Source: Methanobacterium sp.
GTDB taxonomy: Archaea; Methanobacteriota; Methanobacteria; Methanobacteriales; Methanobacteriaceae
Direction: 5' to 3'
NCBI GenBank assembly: GCA_003162115.1
Contig: PMMV01000018.1
Location: forward strand, 5,881 to 11,938
Length of the DNA stretch: 6,058 nt
A model generated the notes under the pieces. The model did not search any database. It had not been told where the DNA came from and saw only the letters and a program-made list of their open reading frames with translations. Position numbers and translations under genes: made by a program. This document shows positions 1 to 5,464 of the stretch, one piece after another. Numbering within the stretch: the stretch's first letter is position 1; every line of letters starts with the position of its first letter.

Positions 1-72
1 TCAAAGTATGTCATTGTTGATGTTATTCCATTCCACCAAGTTAGAAGATGTGCTGCTATTCTAAAAGATTAA
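1..72 (+). CDS. C-terminal fragment of an unidentified protein (cut by window start)
   Basis: Reading frame 1 is open from the first base to a TAA at 70-72 and gives 23 residues, ending FHQVRRCAAILKD. The composition looks like a structured protein: a hydrophobic beta-strand-like run (YVIVDVI) followed by a short basic helix. The stop is followed within about 30 bases by a T-rich run, as expected at a gene end. The fragment is too short for me to assign a family. The frame is open by necessity only over a short stretch, so the evidence is the protein-like sequence plus the terminator placement. The rest of the gene lies left of the window. Confidence 0.6.
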   Translation, partial: SKYVIVDVIPFHQVRRCAAILKD

Positions 73-90
73 AGAATACTAGAATTGCAC

Positions 91-117
91 AGAAAAATTA
101 TTTTTTAGTTTTTAAAA
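91..117. terminator. Convergent T-rich terminator region
   Basis: On the + strand there is T6 at 101-106 and T5 at 109-113, starting about 29 bases after the stop of the partial gene. On the - strand the A-runs at 93-97 and 114-117 read as T-runs just beyond the stop of the membrane hydrolase gene (stop at 149). Archaeal RNA polymerase terminates at oligo-T tracts without needing a hairpin, so this short convergent gap can serve both genes. This is inferred from base composition only. Confidence 0.45.
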
Positions 118-148
118 GAACCAGTGAAGTGAATATCTAATTCATAGT

Positions 149-1093
149 TTAAGGGACTGTAACTGTTATATTATTTCCAGTATATGAATTTAGGATATCA
201 TAGTAGGTTATATCCCATTTGGTTGAATTGTAGTTGGCATCCACTAAAGTATAATATGAATTCCATTTAAATCTTTTCACCAAAGGAAGGGCATCTGCAA
301 TTTTTATAGCATTTAATGCAGAGCTGTAATTACCATTTTCAACCGAAGGAGTGGTATATAAGTTTATATTCGAATCTTGATTGTACAAAGTATTGTATTC
401 CGATACTATAAAGCTGGTGTTTTCTGAATTTCTTTTCACAACATTCCATGAGAACATATCACTGGTTGGATAAACTGATAATTGACTGTAATTCCCATTT
501 AATGTTGGAGTTTCATCTTCTAGAACATTAAATTTCTCGTATGCCCTTATACCTCCAAATGATATTAGAATAATCATAAATATGGCCATAGCAGCTTTTT
601 TATACTTATAATTTACTTTCATGTAGATTATGAGCAATACAACCGCTGCAATTATGGTGGTTAAAAGATCTATAGATTGGTATAAATCTGCGGCGTATCT
701 TGTAATTGAAAAGGGAAAGAAAAGTGGAATTCCTAATGTAGTAAGATAATCAAGGAATAAATGGGTTAAAACACCAAAATAGGCAATTGCAATGGTGGTT
801 TTTGTGAATTTCACTGTTAAATCACGTTTAATTAAGTTACTGATAAAGCCATTTACTTGTTTTCTTGATATTACATACAAGAAAATTGTTGAAGTAACGA
901 AGCCAAAGATAAAGGAATGTGTAATTCCTCGGTGTGAAAAAATAAAGAATTGTGGAGCTAATATTCCTATCCATGCCACAAAGATGGTATCAAAATCGGG
1001 TGAAATACCACCAAAAGCTCCGGCAAGTTTATTCTTACTTTTAACGGCGGCTAAGATTATGTACGGTACTAAAAAGTGTGTTATTAAATCCAA
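149..1093 (-). CDS. YdjM/DUF457-type membrane-bound metal-dependent hydrolase
   Basis: A 314-residue integral membrane protein of the YdjM/DUF457 family of predicted metal-dependent hydrolases. The N-terminal half carries the family motif series: DLITH (H6), SPDFD (D33, D35), SHRGITHS (H54, H59), HLFLDYLTT (H111, D115) and a later D142. These are the likely metal ligands at the membrane face. Hydrophobic segments lie at about 36-53, 58-76, 98-120, 142-158 and 168-184. Residues from about 185 to 314 form a polar, Asn/Tyr/Ser-rich C-terminal domain without motifs I recognise; many family members are shorter and lack such a tail. The start is a TTG at 1091-1093, chosen because AAGGTGA sits seven bases upstream and the protein then begins with the typical D-x-x-T-H motif. 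No ATG lies close by in frame. It is a single gene with 220 bases before the next - strand gene. The substrate is unknown; DUF457 proteins have been linked by annotation to LexA regulation and to phospholipid-type substrates, but nothing here shows either. Confidence 0.85.
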   Translation of the reverse strand: MDLITHFLVPYIILAAVKSKNKLAGAFGGISPDFDTIFVAWIGILAPQFFIFSHRGITHSFIFGFVTSTIFLYVISRKQVNGFISNLIKRDLTVKFTKTTIAIAYFGVLTHLFLDYLTTLGIPLFFPFSITRYAADLYQSIDLLTTIIAAVVLLIIYMKVNYKYKKAAMAIFMIILISFGGIRAYEKFNVLEDETPTLNGNYSQLSVYPTSDMFSWNVVKRNSENTSFIVSEYNTLYNQDSNINLYTTPSVENGNYSSALNAIKIADALPLVKRFKWNSYYTLVDANYNSTKWDITYYDILNSYTGNNITVTVP

Positions 1094-1100
1094 TGTATTT

Positions 1101-1107
1101 TCACCTT
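1101..1107 (-). promoter_or_regulatory. Ribosome binding site deciding the TTG start of the membrane hydrolase
   Basis: Read on the - strand this is AAGGTGA, a seven-base match to the Shine-Dalgarno consensus AGGAGGTGATC in the register AGGTGA. It ends seven bases before the TTG at 1093, which is good spacing. It is the main reason to accept a TTG start. Confidence 0.7.
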
Positions 1108-1313
1108 ATCGATTATATTTACTAATATGATTGGTAAAACGTGATTATTAAAGTTTTTATCAGAAATTATTCAAAGAATAATAATCTATAATAACATCTA
1201 TTTTTGAAATGTATCTAGAATATAAGTAAAAATTTGGATATGTAAATTCATTCAAACTGGGTCTAAAATCCATCACAATTCATTAAAACTTATTATTGGA
1301 TAGTTTTGGTAGA

Positions 1314-1999
1314 TTAGGAAGCTGTTGTTGATGATTTGAATCCTTTCACGATAATCCATATTGCGAATACCATTTCTTGCACTGCTATTGGAAGAGCCAG
1401 GATAGTCAAGATCGATGAAATCATATCGGGTTTAAGACCGAACAAACCTAACAAGCCATAGATTAAAACTAATGCGGCTCCTATGAGGCCCCACACCGAT
1501 AAAAATCGAGGAACGAGTTTTGATTGATACAATAAATAATTAAGTGTCAGACTTCCTAAACCAAAGAACATCAAAGTCCCAATCCAAATGGCCCAATCAC
1601 GTAACGCCAGCAATAAATTGCCTAAAGGCAGAAAATATGAAGCATTAAAAGCTCCGGATACGTACTCCTGACTCAATGTTAATAGTACAAGTAGACTGAG
1701 AGCACCAACAACATAGAAAATGTTCTCGATAAGCTGAGACCTACATAACCAAGCGCCAAACTTTCAGTATACTTTTTAAGAATTGGAAACATCATAACTG
1801 CTGTGCCAAAAGCTGAAACGGCAGCAATTAACTCAAATAGAAATGCTATAATTATTTGGTTTTCATTGGTAGAAAAAGCAGTAAGATAATTTGGAGATGC
1901 CAGAGTAGAACCTAAAAAAATAGTACTCAGTATAGACGTAACTGTTGCAGTTATAAATAAAAGTCCTACAATTATTGCGGTTCTTCTATATGAAATCAT
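1314..1999 (-). pseudogene. DUF4386 family integral membrane protein, interrupted by a one-base frameshift
   Basis: Two adjacent - strand frames are pieces of one DUF4386 membrane protein. The N-terminal piece (from ATG at 1999) runs MISYRRTAIIVGLLFITAT to ALGYVG and is in frame to about 1736. After that its frame gives non-family sequence and stops at 1679. In another frame, the sequence from 1733 downward reads LIENIFYVVGALSLLVLLT and joins directly to LSQEYVSGAFNASYF, which continues to the TAA at 1314. Between the GYVG glycine codon and LIE there are five bases where the family has two codons, so one base is missing at about 1734-1738. Restored, the protein would be about 228 residues, normal for DUF4386, with about six hydrophobic segments. 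A Shine-Dalgarno-like AAGGA lies upstream of the ATG. The function of DUF4386 is unknown. The gene may be a genuine recent pseudogene or carry a sequencing error; otherwise the frame is undamaged. Confidence 0.85.
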
Positions 2000-2104
2000 A
2001 CATGATCCTTTAATATTTTCAAGTTACGGCCTACATAGTCCATTTTAGTCCTTTTTTTAGTTATTAGCCAACTATAAAACTCTAAATATATTATTTAACT
2101 TCTT

Positions 2105-2112
2105 AAAAAAAA
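2105..2112 (-). terminator. Oligo-T terminator after the VOC gene
   Basis: A run of eight A on the + strand reads as T8 on the - strand, about 26 bases beyond the stop of the VOC gene at 2139. No other T-run of this length lies near that stop. It fits an archaeal intrinsic terminator without a hairpin. Confidence 0.5.
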
Positions 2113-2138
2113 TTGATGGTGAGTTTATTGGAATAAAT

Positions 2139-2501
2139 TTAAATCTTATCCATATTTTCAATCATTTCTATTTCCACACCATCGGGACCATCTAAAAAGG
2201 CTACTCTGGGACCTCCAGGAGGACCGAATGGTCCGCGAGTTAATTCTACTCCTTTAGCCTTTAAATTAGCCACTTCAGCATCCATATCCTCAACTTCCAA
2301 ACCCACCAAGAACAGTCCTTTTTTGTCGGCTTCATTTTCAATGAGTTCGATCATGGCCTCTCCTTCTCCCTTAAATAGGGCAATTGTCAAACTTGGCCGG
2401 GGGCTGAATCGTCTCACTTCTTTCATTCCCAAAATTTCGGTGTAAAATTTGGTAGATTCTTCCATGTTTTCTACTGCTATAGCAACATTTTTTACTTTCA
2501 T
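2139..2501 (-). CDS. Glyoxalase/VOC superfamily protein lacking the histidine ligands
   Basis: A 120-residue single-domain VOC (vicinal oxygen chelate; glyoxalase/bleomycin resistance/dioxygenase) protein made of two beta-alpha-beta-beta-beta modules. Module 1 runs from KNVAIAVENMEESTKFY (residues 4-20) through ILGM to IELIE (51-55). Module 2 runs from VGLEVEDMD (66-74) through LKAKGVELTRGPFG to RVAFLDGPDGVEIEMIE (99-115). Family members usually bind a metal through His, Glu, His and Glu. Here the two glutamates remain (E52, E112), but the histidine positions hold N5 and L65, and the whole protein contains no His, Cys or Trp. It may therefore be metal-free and a binding protein, or may chelate differently. 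The ATG is preceded by GAGGT at 2508-2512 with six bases of spacing. It faces the MBL/amidohydrolase operon. The exact substrate cannot be named. Confidence 0.88.
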   Translation of the reverse strand: MKVKNVAIAVENMEESTKFYTEILGMKEVRRFSPRPSLTIALFKGEGEAMIELIENEADKKGLFLVGLEVEDMDAEVANLKAKGVELTRGPFGPPGGPRVAFLDGPDGVEIEMIENMDKI

Positions 2502-2549
2502 GTTAATACCTCAACTTCTCATTTTATTTATTGGTTTCTAAAATACTTA

Positions 2550-2608
2550 GATTATTCCATGAAAATAATTTTAAGAGCCGATTTATAGCATTTTGCTATG
2601 ATTATTCC
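2550..2608. promoter_or_regulatory. Candidate operator: hyphenated palindrome with flanking direct repeats between divergent genes
   Basis: In the 213-base divergent region between the VOC and MBL genes, ATAGCA-TTT-TGCTAT (2585-2599) is a perfect six-base inverted repeat around three T. The nine-base word GATTATTCC occurs at 2550-2558 and again at 2600-2608, exactly 50 bases apart, the second copy abutting the palindrome. This arrangement suits a regulator site, but no regulator gene is adjacent and short repeats arise by chance in AT-rich DNA. Confidence 0.25.
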
Positions 2609-2714
2609 TATTAAAAAAATTATGATTTATCGTAAAAAATTATCTTCAGATCAAATTATCTATTTTGAAAATAATAATTATATCGTAGTATTATGAAATT
2701 GTGGAGGGAACATT

Positions 2715-3521
2715 ATGGGTTTTGAAGATAATGGATGGTTTAATTTAAATGAAATTAATGATGGAGTCTGGGCTATTAGTGACATAACCAGTGTTAATTG
2801 CTATTTAATAGAAGGGAAGACTAAATCTCTTCTCATAGATACAGGCTGGGGACTAGGCAATCTTGCTGTATTGGTTCAATCTCTAACTTCGTTACCAGTT
2901 GATGTCGTTTTTACCCACGGACATCCAGATCATGTTAATGGAGCATATCAATTTTCAGATCTTTACATAACATTTGAAGATGAGAAATTGTTAAACAATT
3001 TTTATATTAAAGAAACACGTGAAAAAATCATTAACAGGTTCAAAGATATATTACCAACTTATTTTTCTAAAAATGAATGGGTTAATGCTGAAATTACAAA
3101 TCCTTCCCTGATCTCTGAAGGTTATCTATTTGATCTTGGTGACAGAAAACTCAAGGTCATAGAATGCCCTGGACACACGCCAGGGAGTATATGTTTATTG
3201 GATAAAAAGGATGAAATTCTATTTTCTGGAGATAGTCTACTTTCAAAACCAGTATTAATGAACCTTGAAACATCACTTCACCTAAGCACGTATTTAAAGA
3301 GTATAAAACACGTAAATAACTTTTCAGATGACTTCAAAACCATTCTATCGGGGCACGATGAAAAACCAGTGGACCCCATAATTGTAGAAGAATTAATTGA
3401 TGGTGTAACAGACATTATTGATGGTAAAATTAAAGGTAAAGTGGAAAAAACACGTTTTGGAGAAGCTTTAGTAAGTAAATTTAATCACACATCAATCAAC
3501 TACAATGAAGATAGTTTATAA
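2715..3521 (+). CDS. MBL-fold metallo-hydrolase
   Basis: A 268-residue soluble metallo-beta-lactamase-fold hydrolase with a complete two-metal site: THGHPDH (H68, H70, D72, H73), the PGHTPGS loop (H154), SGDSLL (D173) and the C-terminal SGHDEKP (H214). The N-terminal beta strands include IDTGWG (41-46), where D42 is the usual structural aspartate. Residues 95-130 insert a helical segment between the metal motif and the next strand, and the last 45 residues form a charged helical tail. These motifs place it among generic glyoxalase II-like MBL hydrolases of thioesters, lactones or similar esters; no feature pins down the substrate. No signal peptide is seen, so it is probably cytoplasmic. The ATG is preceded by GGAGGG (2703-2708) with six bases of spacing, a very strong site. 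It lies 46 bases upstream of the amidohydrolase gene, with no T8-type terminator between them, so the two are probably co-transcribed. Confidence 0.92.
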   Translation: MGFEDNGWFNLNEINDGVWAISDITSVNCYLIEGKTKSLLIDTGWGLGNLAVLVQSLTSLPVDVVFTHGHPDHVNGAYQFSDLYITFEDEKLLNNFYIKETREKIINRFKDILPTYFSKNEWVNAEITNPSLISEGYLFDLGDRKLKVIECPGHTPGSICLLDKKDEILFSGDSLLSKPVLMNLETSLHLSTYLKSIKHVNNFSDDFKTILSGHDEKPVDPIIVEELIDGVTDIIDGKIKGKVEKTRFGEALVSKFNHTSINYNEDSL

Positions 3522-3554
3522 CCCAAATTATAATTTTTAAATAAGCCCAAAATT

Positions 3555-3560
3555 AGGAGA
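3555..3560 (+). promoter_or_regulatory. Ribosome binding site deciding the TTG start of the amidohydrolase
   Basis: AGGAGA ends seven bases before the TTG at 3568. The first in-frame ATG is at 3586, 25 bases downstream of this site and too far for normal initiation. TTG is therefore the better start, although homologues usually begin close to the residues that follow the ATG. Confidence 0.65.
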
Positions 3561-3567
3561 TAAAAAC

Positions 3568-4563
3568 TTGAAAAAACAAAACAAAATGCGAACCATTGCA
3601 CTTGAAGAAACTTATGCTACCCCTAAATTTTTCAATGCTCTGGCAGAAGTTGAAAAAAGAGATTTAAAAGGGGCCCCACCAGGTTTTGCCCGGATCGTAG
3701 AACAACTGATTGATGTGGATGAAGGAAGGATCCGGGAGATGGATCAAGCAGGTATAGATGTTCAAGTGCTGTCATTATTCTCTCCAGGAGTCGAGCAAAT
3801 GGACGTAAACACTGCTGTAGACATAGCTAAAGATTCAAATGATTTTATTGTCAATGCTATACAAGCACATCCTACTCGTTTCGGTGGATTTGCTACTTTA
3901 CCCACAGCTGATCCCCAGACAGCGGCTGATGAGCTGGAACGTATGGTTAAGGAGCAGGGTTTTAAGGGTGCAATTATTAATGGTCACACAAAGGGTCGTT
4001 ATCTGGATGATGAATTTTTCTGGCCCATATTAGAACGTGCTGAAGCATTAAAAGTTCCAATTTATCTCCACCCCACAATACCGCCTAAACCTGTCATAGA
4101 AGCTTCTTATTTGGGAAATTACTCAGAAGAAGTTTCAACGTTGTTGGCGCGTAATGCTTGGGGTTGGCATATAGAAACTGGGTTACACATCCTGCGAATA
4201 ATTCTAAGCGGAGCATTTGACCAGTATCCTAATCTACAAATAATAATTGGTCATATGGGTGAAGGGCTTCCATTCATGCAATCAAGAATAGATGATTCAT
4301 TATCCAAAGAAACGATTAAACTGGAACGCATGGTTGGTGAATATCTATGTGAAAATATATATTACACTTTCAGTGGATTAAACTACACCCAGACATTCCT
4401 CGACTTGTTCCTTCAAGTGGGTGCCGAAAGAATCATGTTCTCAACCGATTATCCCTTTGTTCCCATGGAAAATACCCGTAAATTCCTGGATCAAATTCCG
4501 GTGAGCAGATCTGACAGAGAAAAGATTGCACACGGTAATGCAGAACGTCTACTACGCATGTGA
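3568..4563 (+). CDS. Amidohydrolase-2 family protein, gamma-resorcylate/2,3-dihydroxybenzoate decarboxylase-like
   Basis: A 331-residue TIM-barrel protein of the amidohydrolase-2 branch that includes ACMSD and the non-oxidative hydroxybenzoate decarboxylases. Landmarks in order: TIALEETYATP (residues 9-19, strand 1 metal site, E13), YLHPTIPP (H168), WGWHIETGLHILR (198-210), IIIGHMGEGLPF (H229, E232), YYTFSGLNY and STDYPF (D294). In characterised gamma-resorcylate decarboxylases the metal is held by a Glu, a His two residues later, a mid-protein His and a late Asp, and an Asp-His-Glu set assists catalysis. Here E13, H168 and D294 and the set D294/H229/E232 are present, but the second ligand position is T15. 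Known 2,3-dihydroxybenzoate decarboxylases have a non-His residue at this position too, so the enzyme may be active. Decarboxylation of an aromatic acid is the favoured guess; hydrolysis of an amide or lactone is the alternative. The gene is visibly richer in G and C than its MBL partner, which hints at a different origin. It is the second gene of the probable operon. Confidence 0.88.
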   Translation: MKKQNKMRTIALEETYATPKFFNALAEVEKRDLKGAPPGFARIVEQLIDVDEGRIREMDQAGIDVQVLSLFSPGVEQMDVNTAVDIAKDSNDFIVNAIQAHPTRFGGFATLPTADPQTAADELERMVKEQGFKGAIINGHTKGRYLDDEFFWPILERAEALKVPIYLHPTIPPKPVIEASYLGNYSEEVSTLLARNAWGWHIETGLHILRIILSGAFDQYPNLQIIIGHMGEGLPFMQSRIDDSLSKETIKLERMVGEYLCENIYYTFSGLNYTQTFLDLFLQVGAERIMFSTDYPFVPMENTRKFLDQIPVSRSDREKIAHGNAERLLRM

Positions 4564-4586
4564 GTCTAAATGGTTCAAAATCTAAA

Positions 4587-4626
4587 TTTTTTTTCTTTAT
4601 TATTATTTTCCACTTATTTCTTTTTT
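4587..4626 (+). terminator. Oligo-T terminator closing the MBL/amidohydrolase operon
   Basis: T8 at 4587-4594 begins 24 bases after the TGA of the amidohydrolase, followed by further T-rich sequence and T6 at 4621-4626. There is no GC-rich hairpin. The pattern matches archaeal oligo-T termination and lies in the convergent gap before the HEAT-repeat gene. Confidence 0.5.
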
Positions 4627-4666
4627 AACTTATGAATTCCAAATAAGATCTAATTGATTCGATAAA

Positions 4667-5365
4667 TTAGTCCCCACGAATTCTTTCAAGAGCTTTGGTA
4701 GCAGCCATTCTAACATCATTGTTCTCATCGTTTAATACGTCTGTGAGTGGTTTTACTGCACGATCATCTTTGATTTCCCCAAGAATTTCTGCTGAATGCC
4801 ATCTTAACCGCCATTCACCGTCTTTTAATGCATTTATAAGGATTTCGACAGCGGGCTCTCCAATTTCACAAAGAGCAATGATGGAATTGCTTATCACACC
4901 ATTGTTCTTATCGTTTAATGCGTTTATGAGTGGTTTTACTGCACGATCATCTTTGATTTCCCCAAGAATTTCTGCTGAATGCCATCTCACCCTCCAATTT
5001 TCATTTTCTAGTGCATTAATGAGCATATCTACAGCTGGCTCTCCTATTTTAATAAGAGCAATAGCTGCATTCTTTCTCACATCAATATTTTCATTATTTA
5101 ATGAATTTATGAGCTGTTCAATGGTGGATTCTCCAATATCGCTATCGGAACCATTTATAACATCATTCTTTTCATAGTTTAATTCGTTAATAATCGGATC
5201 AGCAGTACTAGAATCACTAATTTTACCAAGAGCAAAAGCAGCATCTCTGCGAATAGATTCATCATTTTCGAAACTAAGTGCTTTCATTAACCCCTTAACA
5301 TCTTTATTCCGTTCCATTTTTTTAATATCGGGTTTTTCCAGACCCAACACCTTTTTTAAACCCAT
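4667..5365 (-). CDS. HEAT-repeat (PBS lyase-type) protein
   Basis: A 232-residue all-helical protein built of short HEAT/PBS-lyase repeats. After a basic N-terminal stretch (MGLKKVLGLEKPDIKKMERN, 1-20) come about seven roughly 30-residue units with the signature helix pair D/N-x-V-R-x-x-A-A-x-A-L-x-x-I-G followed by x-x-A-V-x-x-L-I-N-A-L. Clear units start near 23, 55, 93, 124, 154, 185 and 215. The unit near 65-92 (NDVI then NGSDSDIGES) lacks most of its first helix. Residues 124-184 and 185-232 repeat the same two-unit module; RWHSAEILGEIKDDRAVKPL occurs twice, 61 residues apart. Such solenoids are protein-protein scaffolds; some relatives act on phycobilisomes, but no phycobilin genes are near, so no enzyme role is assigned. 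No membrane segment or signal peptide is seen. The ATG has AGGAGA at 5372-5377 with good spacing. It is divergent from the DUF3795 gene. Confidence 0.9.
   Translation of the reverse strand: MGLKKVLGLEKPDIKKMERNKDVKGLMKALSFENDESIRRDAAFALGKISDSSTADPIINELNYEKNDVINGSDSDIGESTIEQLINSLNNENIDVRKNAAIALIKIGEPAVDMLINALENENWRVRWHSAEILGEIKDDRAVKPLINALNDKNNGVISNSIIALCEIGEPAVEILINALKDGEWRLRWHSAEILGEIKDDRAVKPLTDVLNDENNDVRMAATKALERIRGD
4744..4804 (-). repeat. 61-bp direct repeat, copy 1, inside the HEAT-repeat gene
   Basis: Every base is identical to 4927-4987. It lies in the codons for the RWHSAEILGEIKDDRAVKPL block (copy at about residues 188-207). The offset of 183 bases equals 61 codons, that is two HEAT units. 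Similarity with a few mismatches continues on both sides, so this is the best-conserved core of a tandem 183-bp duplication. Confidence 0.9.
4927..4987 (-). repeat. 61-bp direct repeat, copy 2, inside the HEAT-repeat gene
   Basis: This is the second identical copy of 4744-4804, coding the same block at about residues 127-146. Synonymous positions are also identical, which points to a recent duplication or to gene conversion between the two copies and not to selection on protein alone. Confidence 0.9.
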
Positions 5366-5389
5366 GATTTTTCTCCTATTTTATGATTG

Positions 5390-5420
5390 TGATATATCAA
5401 TTGATCAAATTTATTATAAT
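5390..5420. promoter_or_regulatory. Divergent promoter region with TATA-like box and nested palindromes
   Basis: The 99-base gap between the HEAT and DUF3795 genes contains TTATTATAAT (5411-5420), an A/T box that could serve either strand. A start about 25 bases away would give a leader of 20-25 bases in both directions, long enough for the ribosome sites seen. Next to it are overlapping perfect palindromes: TGATATATCA (5390-5399), ATCAATTGAT (5396-5405) and TTGATCAA (5401-5408). They would suit a shared regulator site. Promoter and operator are inferences from sequence pattern only. Confidence 0.3.
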
Positions 5421-5464
5421 ATTACACATAGAATATTCTATTGTAATTAGTAGTTGGTGAAACT

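Noticed and set aside
792..1130. 112-residue + strand open frame opposite the membrane hydrolase
   Set aside because: It lies antisense to a gene with clear family motifs, its protein shows no recognisable domain, and it has no good ribosome site. It is a shadow frame.
1094..1313. Possible small gene or RNA in the 220-base gap between the two membrane protein genes
   Set aside because: The gap is AT-rich, with no open frame with a ribosome site, no notable stem and only weak A/T boxes. I see nothing supportable beyond promoter and 3' end sequence.
3534..3543. TATA-like TTTTTAAATA between the MBL and amidohydrolase genes as a separate promoter
   Set aside because: A start about 25 bases downstream would fall between or on the ribosome site and the TTG, leaving no usable leader although a strong ribosome site exists. 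Co-transcription from upstream is simpler.
3839..4033. 64-residue + strand open frame inside the amidohydrolase gene
   Set aside because: It lies wholly inside a well-supported gene in another frame and has no protein-like features.
4744..4987. The repeated 61-bp block as a CRISPR-like or mobile repeat
   Set aside because: Only two full copies exist, spaced by exactly 61 codons within a coding frame. They are explained by the HEAT module duplication.
4695..5177. 160-residue + strand open frame opposite the HEAT-repeat gene
   Set aside because: Its apparent internal repeats (for example SGFTARSSLISPRISAECH twice) are only the mirror of the duplicated HEAT codons. The HEAT frame has the family signature and a ribosome site; this one does not.
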